Assembly (NCBI GenBank): GCA_002189035.1
Contig: NEEC01000002.1
Span: 248,001 to 312,000 of the forward strand
Direction: 5' to 3'
DNA: 64,000 bases
From: Utricularia gibba
Lineage: Eukaryota; Streptophyta; Magnoliopsida; Lamiales; Lentibulariaceae
The stretch's first letter is position 1; every line of letters begins with the position of its first letter. Below, one piece after another: positions 1-9,950 of this stretch. The notes beneath the pieces were generated by a model that worked only from the letters and a program-made list of their open reading frames with translations, made no database searches and was not told the DNA's origin. Position numbers and translations under genes: made by a program.

Positions 1-739
1 TGCCACCTCGGTTATATGCTTTTACCAAAATCGCAAAAGTAAATGCATTTGGATTAAGACCAAGATTCTTCATATTCCTATAAACAGCTACAGCTAAATC
101 TGTTTTCCCATGGTGTGTCAACCTGCAAATCAAATAATTACATGAAAATATGCATGGCGTTATCCCATGTCTTTTGATATCAAAAAGAGTGTGAATGGCT
201 TCATCAAACATTCCAACAGACACAAAGCTCTTAACTATGGAACTAAAGGCAGGAATCAAGGAGCTTGACCCACCATCGTTAACCTCACGCCATTCATCAA
301 TTGCCATTGCTTCCAACAACTCAGAAATCTTAAAACACAATTCATATTCCTTCAGGCCTATCATGTCTTTAAATAAATATTCCAGCTCCCCCTTCCTATT
401 TCTCGGGCAAAGAATTTTAATAATAGCTAAGTAGCTCTGGACATCATGCTGAAACCCAACTTTCTTAAGTTGGTTAAAATAGGAAAATGCGGATAAGGGC
501 TCATTTCTCAAACTTTTTAGAATCTCGATAACATCAGAGGAACTGAACTGCGGAGATTCGGCAAGGTAGCTGCTTTTGGAGTAATATGAAGGATCATACT
601 CGTTCCCTGAATCTGAACCCTGTTCCTCAGAACACGAGTCCGCTAAATAAGGCGTGAAATGGGCGAGGGAAGGAACACCATAAAATCTAACAAAGTGGCC
701 GTTCTTGAAAATTTTCCAGAGAGAGGAAAATGCTCTCAT
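1..739 (-). CDS. Pentatricopeptide repeat (PPR) protein, N-terminal part, cut by window edge
   Basis: About 246 residues of a PPR protein read without interruption from an ATG at 739 to the left edge, where the gene runs out of the window. PPR proteins bind organellar RNA and act in its processing, editing or translation. The first residues (MRAFSSLWKIFKNGHF) are basic and hydroxylated with no early acid, as in mitochondrial targeting peptides. Paired-helix PPR repeats are visible in the last 110 residues, for example GLNPNAFTFAILVKAYNRGG. An in-frame TGA lies about 30 bases upstream of the ATG, which supports this start. No intron is seen. The segment in between (roughly residues 30-110) is a non-repeat linker. 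The exact family member cannot be named from this fragment. Confidence 0.8.
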   Translation of the reverse strand, partial: MRAFSSLWKIFKNGHFVRFYGVPSLAHFTPYLADSCSEEQGSDSGNEYDPSYYSKSSYLAESPQFSSSDVIEILKSLRNEPLSAFSYFNQLKKVGFQHDVQSYLAIIKILCPRNRKGELEYLFKDMIGLKEYELCFKISELLEAMAIDEWREVNDGGSSSLIPAFSSIVKSFVSVGMFDEAIHTLFDIKRHGITPCIFSCNYLICRLTHHGKTDLAVAVYRNMKNLGLNPNAFTFAILVKAYNRGG

Positions 740-1773
740 CGAACAGAATAGCAGGACGAAATCTCATTATGTCAATGCCACGTTGGCTTGTGCTCTCTCA
801 GCAATTCTTAGGATAGTGTCAAGCAAACTGGAGAAGTCGAAAGCGATGATTAAGAATACGAAAGCGAAATACAATGGTTGTGGATTCCCTGTGGAAATCG
901 GAAAAGGCGATTTGACAGCGGCTGCTATCATGACATAACAGAACTCGGAAGAAAAGTAACCTTCTACTACGAAAGGTGATTTCCGTATCCGCGGAAGAGA
1001 AATCCGGAATGCCGTCCGAGGCAGGGGGCGGGGCGACTACAGTGATGACGGCCACGCTTCGACTTCAGAAGTGCGTTGAAACGCACAAGGATAAGACACT
1101 AGAAGAGAGCAACCATATTAGAAATTGCAGAAGAAGAAGCCGATGGGAAGCGGAAGGAAAGCGCTTGACCAAAGTTCAAGAAAAAATTTCCAGAATTTTA
1201 TGGCTTAACTGTACTAATGAAGTCCAGTTGGTATGAAGCCCAGTTCTGCTAATTGGACCAATTCTGAGGGAAAAATGTAGAAGACGAGGGTATATTCGTC
1301 TATTCCTTTTTGATTAATCTCAGCCCGGTTAACATCAGGCCCAAAACCTCATGGCTCTCTTCTTGGACATCTGACTTCTGATGGGGCTTCCATAATGACC
1401 CATCTCATAATCAGGCCCAGACTACGTAGAGCAGAGTCATGATGCCCTGCAAGTTGTTTTGATCCAGCAGAATTATGAATTATTGTTCATGGAGTAATCA
1501 GTCTCCTTGTGGCTTGTAGGAAAAATAGCATTCGAAAGAGATACAGCTGCAGAAGCAGAAGCAGCAAGAGATGAAGAATAAAACTATCCTTGGAAAAGGA
1601 AGTCATCTTCATCGCCAATTGGTGCAACCAATCCAGCCAACTCTTGTACATGTGAACTTCTGAACAAAAGCAAGGCAGAAGTGAACAATCCCGATCTCTG
1701 CAACGAGAACAAAAAATGATAGTGGTGATGTTCATCGTACCGTAGTTTCATATTTGAAGGCTGCGCTTCGGGT
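740..1773. other. Intergenic: PPR 5' flank and ENO1 3' flank
   Basis: This stretch separates the start of the PPR gene from the stop of enolase, both on the minus strand. The open frames in it are short and have no recognisable content. The part just below 1774 is probably the ENO1 3' UTR. Nothing else is supported. Confidence 0.5.
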
Positions 1774-3897
1774 TTATATTGGGGACCTGAAAGCTTCACC
1801 GGCATAGCGGACATCTCCCAGTTCCTCTTCAATGCGAAGAAGCTGAACGAAAGCAATGGAAATGAGTCTTTCCCATGCATTGGATTCTTTTATGCGGGTT
1901 TTGCAGTAGTACCTGATTGTACTTGGCAAGCCGCTCACTTCTACAGGGGGCTCCAGTTTTTATCTAGGAAGAGAATGAAAGTAATGGAAAGGTACTTCTA
2001 CTTGAAAGGTATGCTCTATGCCATGATGATTGGAGAGTACCTGCCCACTGGCCAGCCCTACAGCTAGATCTGCTATGAAGTTGTCTTCTGTCTCACCACT
2101 ACGATGACTAACCATCACTCCCCATCCTGCAGCTTTCGAATCAAGAGCTGCATGGATTGACTCAGTTACAGTGCCAATCTGGTTAACCTGAAATCATTCA
2201 AAATAATTGAGAGGGCATATTTGGGATGCTCTTGTCTATAAATCCTGAAGAACAATGTGTACTTTGAGCAGCAACGCATTGCAAGCCTTCTTCTGAACGG
2301 CTTCAGCTATTCTCTTTGGATTCGTGACCAACAAATCATCACCAACAATCTGGATGTCGACGGAGGACTGAAGGTAAGACCATGACCTCCAGTCATCCTG
2401 GTCAAATGGGTCTTCAATTGATACAATAGGGAAATCTCGGACAAACTCTTTGTATAAGTCTCCCAGGCTCTGAGCTGAAAGTACATGAGTACCGTCATTT
2501 GGCCTATTCTTGAAATCCAGATCATACTTGCCATCTTTAGTCAAGAACTCAGAAGCAGCAACATCCATCCCTATTTTGATCTGGCATTTGTTGACAATTG
2601 AGCAACAAGAACTTGTGAACCAAGGAGCACTAAGGTCGAAGTAGTTTTACCTTGCCTGTATAACCTGCTTTTTCAATTGCATCCATGAGCAGTAATAAAC
2701 CTTCCCTGTTGTCTTGTACATTGGGAGCAAATCCACCTTCATCCCCTACGTTGCATGCATCTTGTCCATATTTCTTTTTGATGATCCCCTTTAATATGTG
2801 ATAAACTGCACGCACATTCTCAAGTTAACATACTTGCACACAGTGTGTTGAGTATGCACCTTCCGTTTCGATCATAACATATGAGGAATGGGCATGGACA
2901 CAGAGTACAGTACAGAGTGCAAAGAAGTTTCCCATGCTATAAGTTTCTACGCTAGCAAGAACAAAGGACACACAAGGAAGTCGAGCTTAGGGGCGTGTCT
3001 GGTGCACCAAAAAAACAGCTACCTAGAAAATACATTTGAAAGGGTAGAAGATAATGACAATGCAGAAAAATGTTGACAAACAAACCTTCACTACCCATCT
3101 GAAGAGCTAGGGAGAATGAAGTTGCTCCCACTGGTAAAATCATGAATTCCTGCATCGCCAAATTGTTTCCAGCATGGCTACCTCCATTTATCACATTGAA
3201 TGCAGGCACTGGCATAACGAGCTCTTTGGTTCTAGATAATTCTTGAATATGCTTATAAAGAGGCACTCTCTTTGATCCAGCGCCTGCTCTACAAACACCA
3301 AGAGAAACTCCTAAAATAGCGTTAGCCCCTAACCTTGACTTGTTCGGAGTTCCATCAATCTCCAACATGATCGAATCAACTTCCGTCTGGTTCCTAAGAT
3401 TTCAAAAATCAGACTCAGCATGTCCCTATTAGCGACGAAAATACACGAAATCCTATAAAAATCATGGTACCTGACATCAACCCCAATGAGCTTAGGCCCA
3501 GTATTTCATTCACATTTTTAACCGCATTCAGCACTCCCTTGCCTCCATACACGCTCTTATCCCCATCTCTCATCTCAAGAGCCTCATAAATTCCAGTCGA
3601 CGCGCCACTGGGAACAGCTGACCGGTAAAGAGAATCGTCATACGTGATCAGATCAACTTCAACCGTCGGATTCCCTCTGCTGTCCACAATCTGCCGCGCC
3701 TTAACATGCTTTAACTTAGCAGATTCCTTCACTGCAATAGAAGGGGACTGCGCGACGGCTATGGAGCAAATGACGGTAGAGCGACGACACTGGATATTCT
3801 TGGACGTGACTTTTGAAAAAAGAGAGGCCCTTAGAGTTGGGGTTGCCGGAAAAACAGTTTTGGGAAGATGAGTCGAAGCCATTGCTTCCATTGCCAT
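1774..3897 (-). CDS. ENO1: Plastid enolase (phosphopyruvate hydratase), reading frame broken by one base
   Basis: Enolase converts 2-phosphoglycerate to phosphoenolpyruvate. This form has an N-terminal extension ([13 protein letters not shown]...) of plastid transit type, as in Arabidopsis ENO1. Seven coding exons fit: 3897-3471, 3393-3086, 2805-2651, 2580-2263, 2187-2041, 1963-1913 and 1842-1774, giving about 491 residues. Family landmarks are clear: [55 protein letters not shown], the signature [14 protein letters not shown] across an intron, [15 protein letters not shown] and [17 protein letters not shown]. Exon 1 is 427 nt, one short of the 428 needed to join exon 2. The frame changes between NEILG and PKLIGVDVR, at the CCC run 3497-3499 (GGG on the coding strand). 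Downstream exons are all in phase. Either a base-call error or a true frameshift is possible; the rest looks under selection. A longer N-terminus is unlikely because no ATG lies upstream in frame. Confidence 0.93.
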
Positions 3898-4620
3898 GAT
3901 CCACCGAAAACAGGAAGAGCAAATCAAGAAAATGCAGGAATGAAGAAGAAACGGGCTTCAATGCTCTTGGGGAGTCCGCTCTGGCGGCGAGGGGAACATT
4001 TTTTTTAAATAAATAAAAACAATTTTTCTTGTCGTGATTACCGATGTGGACGAGCAGTTGACAGAAGTCAAAACACGAGTCGCAGTGGTAGGTTATGCTG
4101 GGCTGAAGTCCAGTGGTCTGGATAGGACTTGTTTGTTCTGGGCTTTGTAGGTTGGATTGGGCTCAACTGGACTAAAACCGGGTTAACTAAATGGGCTATT
4201 CTTGTTGATCTGCTCACGAGCTGGCTTCTAGGGTGGGCTTCTAAGATTAACTGGGATGGATTGTCACCATTCAATTCGTTTAGATCATTCAAATTTCATA
4301 ATTTTATGTTATTCAGTTCTAAAAAACATATCTTGTAAAAAATTGAAAAAATGCCTCTATTTACAAGCTTGAGCTGATATTCTGGGAGGCCTTTTTTTTG
4401 AAAAAAAGAGAGATCCCTAGACTTCCGGGTCATCGCCATGATCCACTGGAAATCAGGAAGAATGAGAGGGACCAGCTCAAGAAAATGCAGCAATGAAGAA
4501 GAAACGGCTGTGGAAAAATCTATGCTCATTGGAAGATACTCAAGAGGCTAGGCATATGTTTCAATCAAAAACAAAGCATCGTTTGCTACATAGATCCCAA
4601 TCGGCTGCGCCTTCAGTATT
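3898..4620. other. Intergenic: ENO1 promoter side with a duplicated ENO1 fragment
   Basis: This lies upstream of ENO1 and downstream of the CPP1-like gene. It contains the broken copy of ENO1 exon 1 listed separately (4371-4507). Around 4095-4265 there are several repeats of the short word GGGCT/TTGGGCT on the plus strand, with no coding content. No other feature is seen. Confidence 0.5.
4371..4507 (-). repeat. Degenerate partial copy of ENO1 5' UTR and first exon
   Basis: Bases 4371-4507 match 3789-3955 over most of their length. Shared blocks include the TTTTGAAAAA(A)AGAGAG word, the CCATGATCCAC block around the start codon, and GAAAATGCAG(G/C)AATGAAGAA. The copy lacks about 40 bases inside the transit-peptide coding part and has many substitutions. 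On the minus strand it still begins MAM and then reads a short peptide resembling the ENO1 transit region, but it leads into no other enolase exon. It is a relic of a local tandem duplication. Confidence 0.75.
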
Positions 4621-6322
4621 TCACTTTAAGAAAGTGCAGGTTAGGAACAAGAAAACGAACACCACTAGAGAAGTAATAAGTTCAAGGGTCCATGTTGGCT
4701 GCAACAAAAACGATGGAATGACTGGAACCAAAAGAGAACCACAAATCCAGCCGATCACAAAACCTCCAAATCTGCAGATTGCAACAAAAACCAACTCAGC
4801 TAGGAGATGAATAAGTAGGCATGACACACTCACATGTAATTACAACTCACCCGATAATCGAAGCTCTTGCCAAGCTTTTGTTCTTGTCATTGATGAAATA
4901 TATGCAAGCAGCAAGTGACAACGCTACCTGGAAGTAATAAATGAAATGACTTTAGCTTGTACATAAATGAGGCCACGCATGTGGTCGTTGTAATTCCATT
5001 CTTTGTTTCTTTGGTTTTAACATGACGGATGGGCCATTCAAACTCGTATTTGAAAAACTCAAAAACATCCCGATAAGCTAACAGAATATGTAGCTCACAG
5101 ATAAATTCTGATCACAGCGTCAGGCCACTAGTAAGAGACGGGCAACGGAAATTAAGTACCTGAAATGCAGGCCCGGCTTCAGCAGAGTTCATAATGCTCC
5201 AGCATGCCATGAAAGCAAAGAGGAATAATCGTCTCATGATGATCACAGGAGGAGGAACCTCGATGAAGCTAAGCAGGTTTTTGATCCAAGGTGGAGATTC
5301 ATCAATTTGTTTCTTTAGCCTAGTTTTCAAGTTTATCTTTGTTTTTTTCCTGTTCCTGAAGCTGGCCATGAGTAGTTTTTCAAAGGCAGCTTCTATTGAT
5401 TCAGCACTTCTTTCATGCCCAGCATACTGACTCAACAAGAAGTTCCGTGCACTCCATACTTCCTCCTCAGAAGCATACGGGCTTATGCCAAGGCGCTTAT
5501 AAGGGTTCCATACATTCACCCTGGGAAACTTTGCAATAAATCCTATAAAATGAAAGCCAATTTAAACTTCATTTTCTCTGTCAGAACAACCATAATAAGG
5601 CATGCCTCCTATAAATATCACATGAATTCAAGTAGATGAGTCGCTGCGTATCAAAACTGAATAGTCAAAAATGAATTGAAGATCTCCAAAAATACTGGTT
5701 ACATCTGATTTCTTTGACAAGAACAGATGCACCCCCATACAGCCTGGAACTTATCTCCTACCATTCAACCATTTGTCTAAAAATCTATCTAGGATTGTGA
5801 AAGGGGATAATCTAGAAGCCTCTTCAAGCCAGGGTATATGCATGTAACGAAGAAAACTAGAAGCCTCTTGAAGCCAGGGGCATACTCAAGCAACAGAGAA
5901 AACTAAAGGTCCCTTCAAGCTAGGGCATTCTAAAGTAACAAGGACAACTAGAAGCCTCCTCATGCCAGGACATGACAAAAAAAAAACCCTGTTTTAGTGC
6001 ACTCTGAACTCACCGTCATGTGGTGCATCAATAGCACATCTGGGGCTCTTCCTACAGCTTAATACTACGCATGGAGAACTTTCGATCGAACTCACACGAT
6101 TTGATCTGCACCCCAATACCCAAAATTTTAGTACTGAAATTGCGAAATCCAAAAAAAAAAAAAAAACCATAGGCCCTAAAAAAAACAAAAGAATAACGCA
6201 AATCGAAGTTTTGAAACGGAAAATCACTCCACAAAATATTCAACGGCACACACTTACAGCTTATACCCCAGAAAGGACGAGCGGAGGGGGAGGCAAGGGC
6301 TCGATAGTACAGCCGCAGCCAT
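4621..6322 (-). CDS. CPP1: CPP1-like protein (chaperone-like protein of POR1), chloroplast membrane
   Basis: Five exons join cleanly: 6322-6258, 6105-6014, 5542-5160, 4927-4851 and 4771-4621, giving 255 residues. Residues 1-50 ([19 protein letters not shown]...) form a plastid transit peptide. A J-like domain without an HPD follows ([39 protein letters not shown]), then a basic linker ([16 protein letters not shown]). Four or so membrane segments come after it, starting [20 protein letters not shown] and ending [20 protein letters not shown]. This is the layout of Arabidopsis CPP1/CDF1 (DUF3353 family), which stabilises protochlorophyllide oxidoreductase at plastid membranes and so supports chlorophyll synthesis. 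The start was chosen because exon 1 splices in phase and gives a good transit peptide; an ATG further upstream meets a stop after seven codons. Intron 2 holds a minisatellite. A close paralogue of the family cannot be excluded. Confidence 0.92.
5812..5975. repeat. Four-copy 45-46 bp tandem repeat in a CPP1-like intron
   Basis: Units beginning CTAGAAGCCTC (or CTAAAGGTCCC) start at 5812, 5857, 5903 and 5948. Copies share the words TTCAAGCCAGGG and AACAAGGA-like tails but have diverged. The array sits wholly inside the intron 5543-6013. Confidence 0.8.
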
Positions 6323-7967
6323 TGGGTCCGAATTCCACACCACCCTTATTCAACCAATTCTATTGCGAAGCCCAACTGGAATTCAGCCGCGGCCGGCGAC
6401 TGACATGAGCGCTGTCTTTCCGATTGTGCGGATTTGCCACATCACAAGGAGATAATCCATCCGAAGTCCCTGCCCACGGAGTGTGACGCCGGGCCGGGTC
6501 GGGTCGAGAAGCTAATTAATGGTGAAACTTAGAATATTGTAAAAATGTTGAGCGGATAATGCCGAAGTAGCAAATACACAATACGACACCGTTTGAAATA
6601 TCATCTTATAATAATTGACAAATAATTACAACAAAAAATTTCATACGAAAATGAGAAAATTAAATGCAATATGGCCCTCCAAATCAAACGGGGCTACCCC
6701 AGAGATAAAACAGAAACAGGGTACTCTCCTCACTCCAGCTAACCCTTCCACGCCTGTTCATATCTGTCTTTCTTTTGGCATTGCTCAAAGAAGGCATGCT
6801 GTGTGTGATGAAGTAGCTTCTTGGAAAGCTTTGGTTTTGGATCTATTGGTACATGGTTCTGGGATATAGTCGGTGGAAACCAACCTCCCACTCTTTCTTC
6901 GTTTACCTATTTCCATAGACAAAACAAGAAGGAACCCGCATGTAAGTGTTGATCCATTGCTTGAATCAAACCTATCACAGGTCTGCTCTTCATAGCAGAA
7001 GCAAAGCTATGTTCCTACAATCCTAGTCATTCATGTCCGAGTAATGGGTCAACAGGTCCTAACAGCTTGGCTCATCATCTCCTGGCCTGATTCAAATTGA
7101 GTTTGCCATGATATGTCCACGCCTAGTTTACTGGCTGCTCTCTTCTTCTTCGGACTCACCATGATGATCACCTCCATCTGCTTCTGCTTCACAGTTTGAA
7201 GCTCGGACCAGCTTTTGCGGGGAGAGATGAACTATGGCTCGTTCTATCCAAATGAAACTTCTGTGTATAACATAGGCTAATTTCCAGTAACGGAGGACTT
7301 ATATTCCATGAAAAGTGGATGTGGCTGACGAAGTCTAAGGGCTCTTCAGGTTTCATTTTGCAAGTTGTAATCATCTCCAAGTTCATTCTTCCCATAGTGT
7401 CCATGAATATTATTTGCAGTCGACAGGGAACACAGTCCCAGGACACCGTACTCCTGATACGCACGAGTTCCGTTGAGAGATTTTGAAAACAACATGAGTA
7501 CTTTTTTACCATCCTCACCATATTTCGTCGTCCAATGCCTGAATTCTCAGAAAGAATTACGATAATCTGAAGCGTCTTTTCTGATCCATAATCTCTCTGT
7601 GTGAATCATCTGACACATTCGTGAGGATTTTTCCACCTAAAATGAACTACCTGTGGTAGCTCATCTCTTTGCGGTTTGAGCTGCATATCTTTTTACCTGC
7701 GGTAGGGAAAGATCATACCGTCATATCTAATGAATAAAAGTTGACTGGACACTGATAGGAGTGTTTCAGAGAATAAGATACACACACTTCTTTTAGTATT
7801 CAGAACAACAGATGAGCGCGTCACAACTGATTATCATATGCCTTAAGTTGGTATAATAAAATAATAAAATTGAGTAGAAGATATGCATCAAAGTAGAATT
7901 ATAGAACTTGGCTAGTTTAATGAAGCAAGAATCGCTCAATGAAAAACAGCAAGTAAAATCATCTTCT
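6323..7967. other. Intergenic, 1.6 kb, no assigned gene
   Basis: The left part is the CPP1-like promoter. Near 7130-7530 the minus strand shows several overlapping open frames. One has the protein-like stretch EDGKKVLMLFSKSLNGTRAY and another the acidic DGGDHHGESEEEESSQ before a stop, but I could not join them into a gene or recognise them. The remainder is probably the 3' flank of the PPR gene at 7968. Confidence 0.4.
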
Positions 7968-9350
7968 TCAAAATTTAGTTACCTTCTTGATCAAATAGTC
8001 CTCCAAAGAAGCGCCAGCATCCACTATTCTGGTAGATGGCTTTATCTCTACAGCAAGAATCCGTTTCAACGTACTTTCAATGGATTCTATATCATCTGTC
8101 TGGCATATCCAAGGTAAAACTTCAGCCCAAGTGTCTAAATGTGGGCAATACCCATGCTTCAAAAAATCATATAACACTTCAGAAGCATCATCAATCCTAC
8201 CAATGTTGCAATACCCTTTAGTTATCAGGTGAACCACCGAAAAATGTGGGGAAAACCCCTTCGACATCATCATCTTGAAGTAGGTATTGGCCTCATCATA
8301 CATCCCTTGATTGCATAATCCCCCTACTATAGTTTGATACGACAACGAATTGGGTGAGCAGCAATTAGATGACATGTCTTCCAGAACCTTGCAAGCCTCA
8401 GAAGCATGGCCAGCTTTACAGAACCCTGAAATAACTGTATTGTAGTGGACGATATCTGGGTCACATCCCTTCAGTTTCATTCGACAAAGAAGCTTGTAAG
8501 CTTCCTTAAGCTTCAGTTTCCGGCATAAGCTATTCAATACAGTAGTATAGCTAAAAGTGTCAGGCACATATCCCTTGTTCAACATATCCCCCATCAAATC
8601 GACTGCTTTGTTCACCTGACTCTTCCTACACAGGCCCTGCATCAGAATTCTGTGCGATTCAACATCTGGAAGGACTTCATGCTTAATCATTTGATTGAAT
8701 AAAGAATATGCAATGCTCAGGTCACCATTCAAACAAAAAGCCCGCATTAAGATATTGTAGGACTTGGTATTAGGAGATACTCCATACCAATGGGAAGCTC
8801 TAAACAGGTCAAATGCGGACCGAAGGAACTTTCTGTTTGAAACAAGGATTTCAAGAATAGAATTGAGGTGCTTTCTAAGTGGCTTCATGTTGAATTCCAA
8901 AATAGTGTAGAATGTCTTCATAGCTTTTTCAGGGAGCTGTGCATCCCCATAAATTTGGATGATATGACTGAAAAGAGATGGAGAAATAGAGATTTTCTGC
9001 CGCTTGAGACTTGATAGAACAGACTCCATTATAGAAAAATGGTGAGACCGGCCAAGCTTGAGGATAAGGGCGTGGTAAGCAGCATACGAATGCTGAAAAT
9101 TGGGCTGGCGTAACGCTAAGTCAAAGATTTCTTTGGCAAGCAACGGGTCCTTTTGGGAGGCAATCAACCTCTGGACTCGAGCGGGAGAACCAATACGAGA
9201 CTGCAACTTCGTATTAGCTGAATGGTACATCCGAGTGCCCTTGTCATATAGATTCGAGCTCTGGTAGTGGTAAAGGAATGATAAAACGTTTCTCCGTGAT
9301 AGCGGCAGGACTCTCGAAAACGTCCAACAACGAAATGGAATCAACTGCAT
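7968..9350 (-). CDS. Mitochondrial pentatricopeptide repeat protein, P type
   Basis: This is an intronless 460-residue PPR protein, the usual structure for this family. The N-terminus MQLIPFRCWTFSRVLPLSRR is arginine-rich with no acidic residue, typical of mitochondrial import. From about residue 70 onward there are roughly ten 35-residue repeats, with clear examples at NTKSYNILMRAFCLNGDLSI, DTFSYTTVLNSLCRKLKLKE and DIVHYNTVISGFCKAGHASE. No E or DYW editing domain follows, so it is a P-class protein, a class usually tied to RNA stabilisation, splicing or translation. It resembles the group of Arabidopsis At4g01400 by length and layout, but that is from memory. The gene diverges from the SEC23-like gene, with 600 bp between their starts. 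Confidence 0.92.
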   Translation of the reverse strand: MQLIPFRCWTFSRVLPLSRRNVLSFLYHYQSSNLYDKGTRMYHSANTKLQSRIGSPARVQRLIASQKDPLLAKEIFDLALRQPNFQHSYAAYHALILKLGRSHHFSIMESVLSSLKRQKISISPSLFSHIIQIYGDAQLPEKAMKTFYTILEFNMKPLRKHLNSILEILVSNRKFLRSAFDLFRASHWYGVSPNTKSYNILMRAFCLNGDLSIAYSLFNQMIKHEVLPDVESHRILMQGLCRKSQVNKAVDLMGDMLNKGYVPDTFSYTTVLNSLCRKLKLKEAYKLLCRMKLKGCDPDIVHYNTVISGFCKAGHASEACKVLEDMSSNCCSPNSLSYQTIVGGLCNQGMYDEANTYFKMMMSKGFSPHFSVVHLITKGYCNIGRIDDASEVLYDFLKHGYCPHLDTWAEVLPWICQTDDIESIESTLKRILAVEIKPSTRIVDAGASLEDYLIKKVTKF

Positions 9351-9950
9351 TTCTACACGACTGTAGAGACCTCAAATGATGATCAAGTCATCCAACACCC
9401 TGCAAGGCAAGTAGAATCACTAAACTAGTGTTCTCATCGAGTGGCACAAAAACTGGAACTGTTGATGAAACAAAGACACATTTTTTAGAACAATGAATTC
9501 ATTAGCAACCAAAAGCAAATGTAAGAAGCAGATAAAAAGAAACTGAAAATTATCCAATTCCTCGGAAAAAAAGCTTCAACTTCAGGCAATCGCATCCGAA
9601 ATCAGAACAGACATCTCGGAGAAACGCATGATGAAAAACGAATCCAATTAACGGCGATTCACTGTAGAGAAATTGGAGGAATTCTCGCAAAAAATGCGAA
9701 TTGCGAAGGCACCAACCGAGTATGAAATTGTCTTGAAAATATTGCTGCAGGGGGAGAGGGAGAAGGGGAGCCTACGTGGCGCGTACTCATTGGTGAGGTT
9801 GACGGGCTCGTTTCTTACTTTCACCGCTCGAGTCTCTTTTGTGGTCCGTATCAAGAATTTGGCTGAGTAGAAACCTTGGATATAAACCCCTCCCTCTTTT
9901 CAACGAAGGTTCAAATTCGATTTGCGCGAATTTTGATTCTTATCTGGGGA
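9351..9950. other. Divergent promoter region between PPR and SEC23-like genes
   Basis: Six hundred bases separate two genes transcribed away from each other, so both promoters and 5' leaders must lie here. Open frames on both strands near 9650-9870 are short and unrelated to known proteins; I take them as leader sequence. No distinct element was identified. Confidence 0.5.

Noticed and set aside
1487-1880. Minus-strand open frames that look like separate small proteins
   Set aside because: They overlap the last ENO1 exon in another frame; the enolase frame ([18 protein letters not shown]) explains the sequence.
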